Shown here piece after piece: positions 32,091 to 40,813 of a stretch of DNA of 64,000 nucleotides; positions within the stretch are counted from its first letter, which is position 1, and every line of letters starts with the position of its first letter. The notes beneath the pieces were generated by a model that was not told the DNA's origin, did not search any database, and saw only the letters and a program-made list of their open reading frames with translations. Source of the stretch: an uncultured Lentisphaerota bacterium (GTDB lineage: Bacteria; Verrucomicrobiota; Kiritimatiellia; CAIQIC01); NCBI GenBank assembly GCA_903889245.1, contig CAISWQ010000056.1, forward strand, positions 124,001 to 188,000, read 5' to 3'. Position numbers and translations under genes: made by a program.

Positions 32091-33269
32091 ATGAAGAAAA
32101 CAGTCTTGATTCTGTCGGCGATGTTGATGGGTAGCGGGCTTTCTTGGGGCTTGGGAAAAGACAACCTGATTACGCTGAATAACACGCTGCGATTGGCGTG
32201 GAATGACAACTATTATCAGGCCACCAGCAACAAGACCTCCACGGGGATGATTACGGAACAACCGGAAATCATGATCAACCTGAACCGGGAGAACACCTTC
32301 CTGGGTTTGCGTTATCGGCCCTCGTTTGTCTGGTTTACCGAGTCCTCGGTGAGCCGCCGGCAGACGGTGCAACATGAGTTGGATGCCAGTTTGAGCCACA
32401 CCTTTTCCCCGCGTTTCTCTGTCTCGGTTGTGGAAACGTTCCGGCGTGGCGTGCAGCCGGAGTTGCAAGACCGAAATAATGCTTTGATCCTGCCGGATCA
32501 AAGCTACATGGAAAACACGGTGAATGGCACGCTGGGTATTCAGTTGCGCCAATCCACACGGTTGGACGCTTCGGGGCGCTTCTATATCATGCGCTATGAT
32601 AACGAAGCGGTTTCCACCAACACCGATTACAACATCGCGTCGGCTGGCTTGACGTTGCGTCAGGAAGTTTCCAAGGCGACGACCATCAGCGGTAGCCTGA
32701 ACTATGACAACACGTCTTACCGGCAATTAAGTGCGCGTAGCGCCAATACCTTTTCCATTGGTGGTGGTGTGGATCACACCTTCGGGCCGAGGTTGCTTGG
32801 CAGCTTGAGTGGTGGTTATCAGTTGAAGAGTTTTGAACTGGCCTCCATCAGTGGTCAAAATTCACCGTATGGAAATTTCTCCCTGACCTACCTGTTCAAT
32901 CCGCGTCTGCGTTTCACTGCGGGTGCGTCCTATTCGCTGTGGGAAGCGGACATCCAGCCCTATGCGAGTCAGGAGCGCCTCTCGTCCTACGCGAGTTTGG
33001 GTTATGATCTATCCACGCGGGTGGCGGTCTATCTCTCCGGTGGTATTACGCGCGGCAAGTATTTGTCGGAGCAGACCTATACCCCGTCTGGTGATTCCAC
33101 AGCGCAGGGCGGAAACGATACGATCTATCAGGGCAGTTTGCGTGCCTCATATATGATTGATCGTCACAATTTCTTGGAAGCCACGTATCAGTACACCAAG
33201 GCGGCCTCGGATGTGCGGGCTGATTTCGCCGCGAATTTATTCGACTTGGGCTGGCGGTTGTCATTCTAA
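32091..33269 (+). CDS. Outer-membrane beta-barrel protein of the EPS locus
   Basis: This 392-residue exported barrel has many alternating strands (LRLAWNDNYYQAT, TFLGLRYRPSFVWFTESS, LSGSLSGGYQLKSFEL). It ends with the aromatic FDLGWRLSF expected for outer-membrane insertion. It resembles the outer-membrane proteins encoded with exopolysaccharide genes (EpsL/OMP_b-brl_2 type). AGAGGGGAAAAAC precedes the ATG. Its place between the SLH-like protein and the Wzc kinase suggests a role as export partner or porin for the polymer. GC content of this region is visibly lower than elsewhere. Confidence 0.77.
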   Translation: MKKTVLILSAMLMGSGLSWGLGKDNLITLNNTLRLAWNDNYYQATSNKTSTGMITEQPEIMINLNRENTFLGLRYRPSFVWFTESSVSRRQTVQHELDASLSHTFSPRFSVSVVETFRRGVQPELQDRNNALILPDQSYMENTVNGTLGIQLRQSTRLDASGRFYIMRYDNEAVSTNTDYNIASAGLTLRQEVSKATTISGSLNYDNTSYRQLSARSANTFSIGGGVDHTFGPRLLGSLSGGYQLKSFELASISGQNSPYGNFSLTYLFNPRLRFTAGASYSLWEADIQPYASQERLSSYASLGYDLSTRVAVYLSGGITRGKYLSEQTYTPSGDSTAQGGNDTIYQGSLRASYMIDRHNFLEATYQYTKAASDVRADFAANLFDLGWRLSF

Positions 33270-33362
33270 CGTGGCTGGTTCGTCTGGTTGTGCCCATCCA
33301 AACGCTGGCGTGGTATCGTGTCGCAGTCCTGCCTGTAGCAAGCACTGGAAGGTGACCAAATT

Positions 33363-35507
33363 ATGGCCGAAAAGGAAACCCAGGAGATAGGTCTGCATTT
33401 TCTCGATTACTGGCGCGTCGTGCGTTCCCGTAAGGAGATTGTGCTGGCGGTGGCCCTGCTGGTCATCATTACAGTCACGGCTTGGACCATGACTTTGCCG
33501 CGCATGTATGAGACCGAGGCTAAAATCTCCATTCGCGAAGACCAAGCCGACGTGGACGTGTTCGAGCGGTCAGGTTTGGGCTTCTCCTACAATCCCTTCT
33601 TCTTGCGTACCCAACTCGAAATCATCGGCTCCCGCCAGATCCTGTACAAGGTGATAGACAACCTCAACCTTTGCAAGGAATGGGGCAAGAAGATCAACGA
33701 GGACAAGGCCCCCATTGGTCGGGGGCTGGCCTTCGCTATCTTGGCTGGGGCCTTGCGTGTGCAGCCCTCCCGTGACACCAGCCTGATCTCGATCATCGTG
33801 CGCATGGAGGATGGCAACGAGGCGGCGCTGGTGGCCAATGAGGTCGCCAAGGTGTATCGCGAGCATCGGCTGGGCGAAAAGCGCTCGACCATGATGCGCG
33901 GCATTGAGGCCCTTGAAAGTGAACTGGAAAAACAGCAGGAAAAAGTCAATAAGGCCGAGGAGGATTTGGAGCGGGTGCGCAAAGAGTTGAACATCTCCAC
34001 CCTCGGCGGCCCCGGGGGGCCGGCTATTGATAAAATGAAACTGCAGGCCATGCAGGCGGACCTGATCGCCGCGCGCGTGGATATGCTGGTGCGCAAGACG
34101 CGGCTAGATCAGATCAAGGATTTGGCGGGTGACGATCTGCTGTCTGCCCAACAATTCATCGTCGGGGATGCCTCCTTGAGCAGCTTGCGCCAGCAGATAA
34201 CGGACACACAGGTCAGCCTGAAACTCATGTTGGAAAGCCTGGGTGAAAACCATCCTGATGTAAAGCGGCTACACGCGGGCTTGGAGGAATTGCGCAAGCG
34301 CCTTGCTGAGGGCTTGAACGGCATGAAGAAAGGCTTGGATGCTGACTTCAATGTTGCCAAGGAAAAGTTCAATGTTCTCGAGCAGGAACTGAACGCCATC
34401 AAGGCGACCGATATCGCCGCCGAGCGTGAGAAGTATTTGCCGTATAACAAGGCCGAGCGCAAGTTGGAGACGGAACGTGCAGTTTTGACGGCGCTCAAAG
34501 CTCGGCTATCCCAGCAGGGGATCGAATTGGAAATCCCGCGAACACCTGTCGAGGTTGTGGACCCCGCTGAACCGACCACGGTGCCTGTCAGTCCGAATCT
34601 GTTCTTCAATATCCTTATCGGCATCATCGCCGGCATCGTCGCTGGTATCGGTCTCGCCTTCTTCTTGGAATACCTCGACACCTCCATCAAGACCGTGGAC
34701 GATGTGGAGAAGTATTTGAGCTTGCCGGTGCTGGGTGCCATCCCGCAGCGCGTCAAACCGCTCAACGAGGAAGGTCCCGACAGCCCGCATGCAGAAGCCT
34801 ACCGCGTGTTGCGCGCGAACATTCAATTTGCCAATAAGGGGAATGGTGGCGCGTTTTCGATGATCAGTGGCGGCGCGGGCGAAGGCAAGTCCACCACGCT
34901 CTTCAACTTGGCCTATGTCTGTGCGCAGCAGGGTGACAAGGTGTTGCTGGTGGACTCCGACCTGCGGCGACCGGTGATCCATACCATCTTGGGCATGTCG
35001 AACCGCTTCGGGTTGACCAATGTCCTCATGCGCGATGTGCCCATCGAGGAAACCATCAAGCCTACGGCCATCCCCAATCTGCACTTCCTGCCCAGCGGCA
35101 AGCTGCCGAAGACCTCCATTGGCCTGCTGGACTCACAACGGATGCGCGAACTGGTCAAGAACCTCAAGGCGCGTTACGACTACGTTTTCTTTGACTCGCC
35201 GCCGATCATCGGTGTGACCGATGCTTCCATCCTGGCGAGCGAAGTGGACGGTGTCATCCTGGTAGTGCAATACCGGAAGTTCCCGAAGGTCATCTCCATG
35301 CGTGCCAAGCGTATGATCGAGAATACCGGCAGCCATATCCTTGGGGTGGTGCTCAACAACATCAACATCATGCGCGACGACTATTACTATTATTACCATT
35401 CCTACTACGCCGACTATTATTACCGCTCCCAGGAAAGTGTGCCGAAGCCGGAAACCGCGACCGCGGCGGCTGGACCGGCGGCCGAAGTTCGGAAGGAAAC
35501 CACATGA
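33363..35507 (+). CDS. Polysaccharide co-polymerase with BY-tyrosine kinase (Wzc-like)
   Basis: This 714-residue inner-membrane protein controls polymer length and export. The N-terminal Wzz domain (about 1-90) has its first helix IVLAVALLVIITVTAWTM. Long coiled coils (about 180-400) form the periplasmic arm, and the second helix is FFNILIGIIAGIVAGIGLAFFLEYL. The BY-kinase domain has Walker A SGGAGEGKSTT (K509), Walker A' VLLVDSDLRRP and Walker B YVFFDSPP. The tail has a tyrosine cluster from about residue 674 (DDYYYYYHSYYADYYYRS) that is autophosphorylated in this family. The stop overlaps the next gene (ATGA). Confidence 0.96.
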   Translation: MAEKETQEIGLHFLDYWRVVRSRKEIVLAVALLVIITVTAWTMTLPRMYETEAKISIREDQADVDVFERSGLGFSYNPFFLRTQLEIIGSRQILYKVIDNLNLCKEWGKKINEDKAPIGRGLAFAILAGALRVQPSRDTSLISIIVRMEDGNEAALVANEVAKVYREHRLGEKRSTMMRGIEALESELEKQQEKVNKAEEDLERVRKELNISTLGGPGGPAIDKMKLQAMQADLIAARVDMLVRKTRLDQIKDLAGDDLLSAQQFIVGDASLSSLRQQITDTQVSLKLMLESLGENHPDVKRLHAGLEELRKRLAEGLNGMKKGLDADFNVAKEKFNVLEQELNAIKATDIAAEREKYLPYNKAERKLETERAVLTALKARLSQQGIELEIPRTPVEVVDPAEPTTVPVSPNLFFNILIGIIAGIVAGIGLAFFLEYLDTSIKTVDDVEKYLSLPVLGAIPQRVKPLNEEGPDSPHAEAYRVLRANIQFANKGNGGAFSMISGGAGEGKSTTLFNLAYVCAQQGDKVLLVDSDLRRPVIHTILGMSNRFGLTNVLMRDVPIEETIKPTAIPNLHFLPSGKLPKTSIGLLDSQRMRELVKNLKARYDYVFFDSPPIIGVTDASILASEVDGVILVVQYRKFPKVISMRAKRMIENTGSHILGVVLNNINIMRDDYYYYYHSYYADYYYRSQESVPKPETATAAAGPAAEVRKETT

Positions 35508-36382
35508 GCAGCACCCTGCGTACTTCCTGCACGCTCACGCTCGTGGCGGCCCTGCTGGGCGGTTGGGTGGCGGGCGTGGGTTGTCGTTCTGCCAGCGCGC
35601 GCAAGGCGGCTGGTACGGGTACCAACGCGCCGACGGCTGTGGCCAAGTCTAGCGTCAAGGAAACTCCGGCCGCCACCAAGACCACCAAGGCCGTTTCCAC
35701 GGCCAAGGCCGGCAAGACAACGACAGTGGCCAAGCCCCAACCGGACACTACGGCAACCACCACTAACCGGCCCGGTTTCTTTGCGCGGCTGTTCGGTCCC
35801 AAGGTGGCCAAGCCGGCGCCCACACCGGCCACGGCCGCGACCACCGCCAAGTCGCCGGTGCCTGTAGTCACCAACGTCAATACCAATAAGACGTTTGTAC
35901 CCTATCGCATCCAAGTCAACGATACACTCATCATTTCCCTGCGCGGCATCACACCGGAACAGCCCAATGTAGAGCAGGTGGTGGATGAAAACGGTGAGAT
36001 CAAGCTGCCCTACATCAGTGCGCTCAAGGCCGAGGGGCGGACGCCCTCTGAACTCGAGACGCTGATCCGGGACACCTACATCGAGCAAAAAATCTACCGC
36101 AGGCTTACGGTCAATATCATCATTCCGGCGCAGACCCAGCCCACCTTCTATGTGAAGGGTGAGGTGCGCTCTCCTGGACGCATCCCCTTCGTCAGTGGCA
36201 TGACCTTGCTGGCAGGTATCGTCGCGGCGGGTGGTCCGACGGATTTCTTCTCGCCCAACATGACGTTGCTCCGTGGCGGCAAGCGGATCAAATTCAACTA
36301 CTACGATCTCGAAAAGTATCCTGAGAAGGATCAGCCTGTGCAGGCGGGCGATATCATTGTTATAGATAAGAGTTGGTTCTAG
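35504..36382 (+). CDS. Polysaccharide export lipoprotein (Wza-like)
   Basis: This 292-residue lipoprotein (lipobox V-G-C) has a long Thr/Lys/Ala/Pro-rich linker (about 30-125) that spans the periplasm or cell wall. It is followed by the poly_export domain (YRIQVNDTLIISLRGI..., VVDENGEIKLPYISALKAEGRTPSELETLI) and the SLBB domain (TFYVKGEVRSPGRIPFVSGMTLLAGIVAAGGPTDFF). It forms the outer-membrane channel for the polymer made with the Wzc-like kinase, with which it overlaps by 4 nt. Confidence 0.95.
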   Translation: MSSTLRTSCTLTLVAALLGGWVAGVGCRSASARKAAGTGTNAPTAVAKSSVKETPAATKTTKAVSTAKAGKTTTVAKPQPDTTATTTNRPGFFARLFGPKVAKPAPTPATAATTAKSPVPVVTNVNTNKTFVPYRIQVNDTLIISLRGITPEQPNVEQVVDENGEIKLPYISALKAEGRTPSELETLIRDTYIEQKIYRRLTVNIIIPAQTQPTFYVKGEVRSPGRIPFVSGMTLLAGIVAAGGPTDFFSPNMTLLRGGKRIKFNYYDLEKYPEKDQPVQAGDIIVIDKSWF

Positions 36383-36413
36383 GCTCACCTGCCAGGCTGT
36401 GTGCGCGCCCCGG

Positions 36414-36494
36414 TTTTCCAAGCCTTGGAAGAGCGGGGCGCTTGCTTTCCGGGGCTTGGAACGGCGGGGTTCCGGGGTTCAAGCCTTGGGAAAC
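36414..36494. repeat. Palindrome array A8 (3 units)
   Basis: TTTTCCAAGCCTTGGAA (36414), a degenerate TTTCCGGGGCTTGGAA (36446) and a degenerate GGTTCAAGCCTTGGGAAAC (36476), at 32 and 30 bp. They lie between the EPS locus and the dehydrogenase gene. Confidence 0.85.
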
Positions 36495-36531
36495 GTCGTG
36501 GCGTGCTATGCTGCCGCCGGAGCAACTTCCG

Positions 36532-37410
36532 ATGAACATTGGCTGGATTGGCACTGGTATCATGGGCGTAGCGATGGCCGGTCGCGTACAGGCGGCTGGT
36601 CATGCGTTGTCTCTCTTTAACCGCAGCCGCGCCAAGGCGGAGCCGCTGTTGGCGCGTGGCGCGCGCTGGTGTGGCAGTCCGGCCGAGGTCGCGCGCGGCG
36701 CGGAGATCGTGTTCACCATCGTTGGTTTCCCGGCCGATGTCGAAGAGATCTACTTCGGCCGGCAGGGGCTTTTCTCGTCGCAACCAACCACCTGTGCCTT
36801 GTTGGTGGATATGACCACCAGCCCGCCGGAACTCGCGCGCCGGATTGCCCTCGCCGCTGCCACGCGCGGGCAGGCCGCGCTCGATGCGCCCGTCACCGGT
36901 GGCGATATCGGTGCGCGGGACGGCACACTGGTCATCATGGTCGGCGGCGAGCCTAAGGCGTTCGAGCGCGCCTTGCCGCTGCTGCAGTTGCTGGGGCGGA
37001 ACGTGGCGCGCGTCGGTGGGCCGGGGGCCGGCCAGCAAGCCAAGCTGGTGAACCAGATTCTGATTGCCGGCGCGATGATTGGCGTGTGCGAGGCACTGCT
37101 GGTGGCCTCGCGTGCCGGGCTGGACGGTGCGCAACTGGTCACGCTGCTGGGCGAAGGCGCTGCCGGTTCGTGGGCGTTGCAGCGATTGGGCCCGCGTCTG
37201 CTACGCGGCGATTACGCACCGGGTTTTATGGTGGAGCATTTCCTCAAGGACCTTGGTCTTGCCCTGCGCGAAGCTGCCGTGCTCAATCTCAAGCTGCCGG
37301 GCGTGGAACTGGCGCAACAGCTCTATGAAAAGGTCCGCGCGCGCGGTCACGGCCGCAGCGGAACGCAGGCGCTCCTGCTCGCGCTGGAAGAACTTAAGGC
37401 CCAACACTAA
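36532..37410 (+). CDS. 3-hydroxyisobutyrate dehydrogenase-family oxidoreductase
   Basis: This 292-residue NAD(P)-dependent beta-hydroxyacid dehydrogenase opens with the Rossmann motif IGWIGTGIMGVAMAGRVQAAGH. Substrate-binding DAPVTGGDIGARDGTL and the catalytic-lysine helix GAGQQAKLVNQILIAGAM (K in KLVNQ) follow. C-terminal helices LLRGDYAPGFMVEHFLKDLGLALREA match the family. The substrate may be tartronate semialdehyde, 3-hydroxyisobutyrate or a succinic semialdehyde; sequence alone does not decide. The ATG was chosen for the Rossmann start. Confidence 0.95.
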   Translation: MNIGWIGTGIMGVAMAGRVQAAGHALSLFNRSRAKAEPLLARGARWCGSPAEVARGAEIVFTIVGFPADVEEIYFGRQGLFSSQPTTCALLVDMTTSPPELARRIALAAATRGQAALDAPVTGGDIGARDGTLVIMVGGEPKAFERALPLLQLLGRNVARVGGPGAGQQAKLVNQILIAGAMIGVCEALLVASRAGLDGAQLVTLLGEGAAGSWALQRLGPRLLRGDYAPGFMVEHFLKDLGLALREAAVLNLKLPGVELAQQLYEKVRARGHGRSGTQALLLALEELKAQH

Positions 37411-37416
37411 ATCGCA

Positions 37417-38211
37417 TTAGACGTGCGGCTCAATGGCGATGTGGACGCGCTCGGTCTGCGTCTGGATGTCGAGCAGGCGGCCGACATGGTCCATATGCTC
37501 CACCGCCTTGCGCAATTCCTCGATGTCAAGGCCCTCGGACGTGATCGCCTCCCGCGCGCGCGCCGGAATCAGATTTGCCAGTTTGAAGACTTGCACTGGC
37601 ACGCGGATCACGGCATCCCAGTCCGTGGCTGTGCTGCGCTGGATCGAAATGACCACATCCAATCCGGCCTTCGCGTGACCATGATGTGTATGTTTCTTCT
37701 CGGCCTGTGGCGCGGGTGCCGGAGCGGGAACTGGTGCCGGCATCGGTGGTGGCGGCGGCGCAGGGGGCGGCTCACTAACGACTGGCGCGGCGGCCGGCGG
37801 GGGGGCCGCGACTACTTTGGTCGCCTTGATGAGAGGGACGGCTTCCGCCGCGGCGGCCTTGGCTGGCGTCACGGCAGCTTGCGTCACCTTGGTGGTGGTC
37901 TTCTTGGGTATCTCCACCGGTTTGGTGACCGGGAGCATGGCCGGCGGTTTGGGCGCGACGAACTCGGTCTCTTCTGCCGGGGTCGGGGTCGGTGCCGGCA
38001 CCAGCGGTGGTGGCGGTGGTGGCGGTGGCGCGGGTGGCTTGGGCGTGATCGTGGTCGGCGGCCGGATGGTCGTTGCCGGAGCTGCGCCGGGTTTGCCTTC
38101 CGGCTTCTTTTTGAACACCGTCACCAACAGCTTTTTATTGCACGCCGGGCAGGTGTTATCGCACGCCTCGGGGTCATAAATGTTTTTGCAAAACGGGCAT
38201 TTGATTTTCAT
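37417..38211 (-). CDS. Zinc-ribbon protein with Pro-rich linker
   Basis: This 264-residue protein has an N-terminal zinc ribbon KIKCPFCKNIYDPEACDNTCPACNKKLL (four Cys pairs), a long Pro/Ala/Lys-rich low-complexity linker (about 40-180), and a C-terminal His-rich segment (KKHTHHGHAK). A folded helical end follows (VISIQRSTATDWDAVIRVPVQVFKLANLIPARAREAITSEGLDIEELRKAVEHM). The C-terminal part recurs in ribosome- or sigma-factor-interacting proteins but I cannot name the family. It converges on the dehydrogenase with 6 nt between stops. Confidence 0.7.
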   Translation of the reverse strand: MKIKCPFCKNIYDPEACDNTCPACNKKLLVTVFKKKPEGKPGAAPATTIRPPTTITPKPPAPPPPPPPPLVPAPTPTPAEETEFVAPKPPAMLPVTKPVEIPKKTTTKVTQAAVTPAKAAAAEAVPLIKATKVVAAPPPAAAPVVSEPPPAPPPPPMPAPVPAPAPAPQAEKKHTHHGHAKAGLDVVISIQRSTATDWDAVIRVPVQVFKLANLIPARAREAITSEGLDIEELRKAVEHMDHVGRLLDIQTQTERVHIAIEPHV

Positions 38212-38279
38212 GAGGACTCCATGTAGCGCGGCGGATTTCATGCCCGAATCCCTTGGCGCTGGCAAGTCTTTTACACCGC

Positions 38280-38307
38280 TTGCTTCCCGGAGCGGTTCCC
38301 CTAAGAT
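38280..38307 (+). promoter_or_regulatory. Promoter of the M28 peptidase gene
   Basis: TTGCTT (38280-38285), 16 bp, TAAGAT (38302-38307), leaving a leader of only about 7 nt before the ATG at 38322. Confidence 0.45.
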
Positions 38308-38321
38308 GCCCGGCGACCGCC

Positions 38322-39248
38322 ATGCACAAGGTTCATCACGCTTTCTTTGCCGCCGCGTTGCTGGTGTTGTTGTTCTCCGGCTGCGGTCGGCGGGACACGG
38401 CTGCGCCGCCCGTGTCAGCGGTGCCCCTGGCGGGTTTCGATGGTGCGCGCGCGTTGGCCGAGGTCGCGGCCTTGGTTGCCTTGGGTCCGCGCGAAGCCGG
38501 CAGCCCCAACACGCTCAAGGCCGCGGACTATCTCGCTACCCGGCTCCGGACCTTGGGCCTGCCGGTCGAGCGTCAAACCTTTACGGCCGCCGCGCCCGGT
38601 GGCACGGCCACCTTCCATAACGTCGTTGGGAAAATCGCCGGCCGCGGTCGCGGCCTCATTGTGCTCGGCGCGCACTACGACACCAAGGGCGGCATCCCCG
38701 GCTTCGTCGGCGCGAACGATTCGGGCAGCGGTGTGGGCGTATTGCTGGAGCTGGCGCGGATTCTGAAGCATGGCTGGACGGATGCGCCGGACGTCTGGCT
38801 CGCCTTCCTCGATGGCGAGGAATGCCGCGAAAGCTACGGCCCCCATGACGGCCTCCACGGCAGCCGCCATTTGGTCCAACAACTCGTCGCCGCCGGCCGC
38901 ACCAACGAGGTGCGCGGCGTTATCGTGCTCGACATGATCGGCGATCGTGACCTGACTGTGACGTTGCCTCCCAACGGCGACGCGCGCCTGACCGCGCTCG
39001 TCCTGGAGGCCGCCACCCGGGAAGGCGTGCGCCAGAAATTCAGCCTTGCCCCCGGCCCGATCCTCGATGACCACCAGCCGTTTCTTGATGCCGGTCTGCC
39101 CGCTGTGGACGTGATTGATTTCTTCTATGGCAGTGCGCCCGGTCTGCACGACTACTGGCACACCCCCGCCGACACGCTCGACAAAGTGAGCGCCGACAGC
39201 CTGCAGGTTATCGGACGTGTCGTGTTGCGAATGCTGACCTCGCTTTGA
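38322..39248 (+). CDS. M28-family zinc peptidase/glutaminyl-cyclase-like lipoprotein
   Basis: This 308-residue lipoprotein (lipobox F-S-G-C) has the M28 metallopeptidase fold. Zinc ligands sit in LGAHYDTKGG (His), FVGANDSGSGVGVLLELARIL (Asp), FLDGEECRE (Glu-Glu), VLDMIGDRDL (Asp) and a late His in LHDYWHTPADTLDK. The block DGEECRESYGPHDGLHGSRHLVQQ and DDHQPFLDAGLPAVDVIDF are closer to glutaminyl-peptide cyclotransferases than to aminopeptidases, so it could form N-terminal pyroglutamate. Neither activity is proven. It is preceded by a short-leader promoter. Confidence 0.88.
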   Translation: MHKVHHAFFAAALLVLLFSGCGRRDTAAPPVSAVPLAGFDGARALAEVAALVALGPREAGSPNTLKAADYLATRLRTLGLPVERQTFTAAAPGGTATFHNVVGKIAGRGRGLIVLGAHYDTKGGIPGFVGANDSGSGVGVLLELARILKHGWTDAPDVWLAFLDGEECRESYGPHDGLHGSRHLVQQLVAAGRTNEVRGVIVLDMIGDRDLTVTLPPNGDARLTALVLEAATREGVRQKFSLAPGPILDDHQPFLDAGLPAVDVIDFFYGSAPGLHDYWHTPADTLDKVSADSLQVIGRVVLRMLTSL

Positions 39249-39323
39249 CGAAGTCCGCAGGCTGGAAACCATGCGGCGGCTCTCCCATGCATAAGGGGCT
39301 TGGCGGCCCTGCGGCGGGAGTGT

Positions 39324-40595
39324 ATGAATCACGCCATGCAAAGCGCCTTGTTCCGTCGTTGCTGGCTGTGGAGTGTGGCGATGCTGTTGGTGGCGCCGGC
39401 GCTGGCCGGCGAGGCAAACTATCAGCCCTACATCGTCGGCGAGCGCGCACCCGGCATGGGCGGCGCGGTCTGCGCGACGGCAGAGGGCATGGATGCCGCC
39501 TTCTATAATCCGGCCGGCTTGGGCCGTGTGAAGCGCGCTTCGGTCTCCATCAACGGCACCTTCTACGGCTTCCAGCACTACTCCACCGATGACAACCTTT
39601 TTCCCGGTGAGGCGCTGGGTGTGAACTCGTTCATCACCATCCCCGCCGGTATCAGCGGCGTGCGCCGGCTCGGCGAGGGCCTCGTCGGCGCGTTCTCGGT
39701 CTTCGTCCCCTCGCAAAGCTCGGCCAAGGAAATCCGCGCCTTTGCCGAGCGCCAGCATTTCTATAACTCCAGCTACGACGAACAAACGCTCTGGGCCGGT
39801 CCCGCGCTGGGCTGGCAGGTGAACGAGCGCCTGACGCTGGGCGCCGGCCTGTACGCGGTGTATCAGAACGTCACGCAGTTCAACAACCTCTACTGGGGCG
39901 ACTATGCCTACGCCTATGCCGTCAACTACGACTACGCGACCTGGGGCCTGCTGGCGTCCGTCGGCGCGCAGTATAACCTGACCGAACAGTGGATGATGGG
40001 CTTGACGTTGCAGTCACCCTCGCTCGCGCTCTACGGCAGCGGCAAGTGGCAGGAGCATGGCCTGATGGCCGACGGCCGGCCCCACAACGCCGACTACGTT
40101 TACCTGGACGACCTCGACGCCGCCAACGGCCTCCCGCTTCAGCTCAAGCTCGGGCTGGCCTGGCATGAGCAGAAAAAATTCACTGTGGGTGTGGATGTGA
40201 CGCACCACTTTGCGCGCAGCTACGATGCGCTCTCCAATGCCGACACCGCCCTGGAGCGGCATCGGCAGGCGGTCACCGATGTGCAGGCCGGCATCGAGTA
40301 TTACCTCGGCGGCCGCTACCCCGTGCGCGCCGGCGCCTTCACCAGCTTCTCGGCCGCGCCGGAGGTGGACGCGCAGGACCTCTACGCGCTGGCGCACGTG
40401 GACCTCTACGGCCTGACGGCTAGCGTGGGCTTGGAGAGCGAACATCTGGTCGTCAACCTTGGGCTCAATTACATTTTCGGTTCCGGCCAGGCCATCGGCC
40501 GCAGCTTCAACGGCGAGCACACCCTGACAAGCGCCGTCGTCCACACCGATGAGCAGGCGCTCTACCTCTTCTTCACCACCGCCTACCTGTTCTGA
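39324..40595 (+). CDS. Outer-membrane transport protein (FadL/PorV-like)
   Basis: This protein of about 423 residues has a signal peptide (LFRRCWLWSVAMLLVAPALAGE). It then has the signature GERAPGMGGAVCATAEGMDAAFYNPAGLGR, shared by OmpP1/FadL/TodX and PorV-type barrels, in which the 'MGGA...AfyNPAGL' hatch segment lies at the N-terminus. Many beta strands follow, and the protein ends in FFTTAYLF. Such barrels move hydrophobic compounds or serve in export. GGAG lies 3 nt before ATG 39324; ATG 39336 is an alternative with better signal-peptide length. Confidence 0.85.
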   Translation: MNHAMQSALFRRCWLWSVAMLLVAPALAGEANYQPYIVGERAPGMGGAVCATAEGMDAAFYNPAGLGRVKRASVSINGTFYGFQHYSTDDNLFPGEALGVNSFITIPAGISGVRRLGEGLVGAFSVFVPSQSSAKEIRAFAERQHFYNSSYDEQTLWAGPALGWQVNERLTLGAGLYAVYQNVTQFNNLYWGDYAYAYAVNYDYATWGLLASVGAQYNLTEQWMMGLTLQSPSLALYGSGKWQEHGLMADGRPHNADYVYLDDLDAANGLPLQLKLGLAWHEQKKFTVGVDVTHHFARSYDALSNADTALERHRQAVTDVQAGIEYYLGGRYPVRAGAFTSFSAAPEVDAQDLYALAHVDLYGLTASVGLESEHLVVNLGLNYIFGSGQAIGRSFNGEHTLTSAVVHTDEQALYLFFTTAYLF

Positions 40596-40614
40596 CACCG
40601 GCCGGCCGCGAACC

Positions 40615-40725
40615 TTTCCGAGCCTTGGAAAAAGCAGCCGGAAAATTTCCAAGGCTTGGAATTTTATTTCGCGAGATTTTCCAATCCTTGAAAAAATCGC
40701 CCCGCCATTTTCCAATCCTTGGAAA
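40615..40725. repeat. Palindrome array A9 (4 units, the longest)
   Basis: Units start at 40615, 40645, 40677 and 40708 (spacing 30, 32, 31): TTTCCGAGCCTTGGAAAA, TTTCCAAGGCTTGGAA, TTTTCCAATCCTTGAAAAA, TTTTCCAATCCTTGGAAA. The array follows the barrel gene and abuts a type B palindrome. Confidence 0.95.
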
Positions 40726-40726
40726 C

Positions 40727-40775
40727 TGTAGCGGCAGGCTATGCCCGCCGGCGGCGGCCATAGGCCGCCGCTACA
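40727..40775. repeat. Type B palindrome next to array A9
   Basis: TGTAGCGGCAGGCTATGCC and its continuation form a nested hairpin closing with GGCCGCCGCTACA. It ends 38 nt before the UroD-like start. Confidence 0.88.
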
Positions 40776-40813
40776 GCAGCCAAATGCTCCGCACCGTGCT
40801 ATAACTCGCGCCC

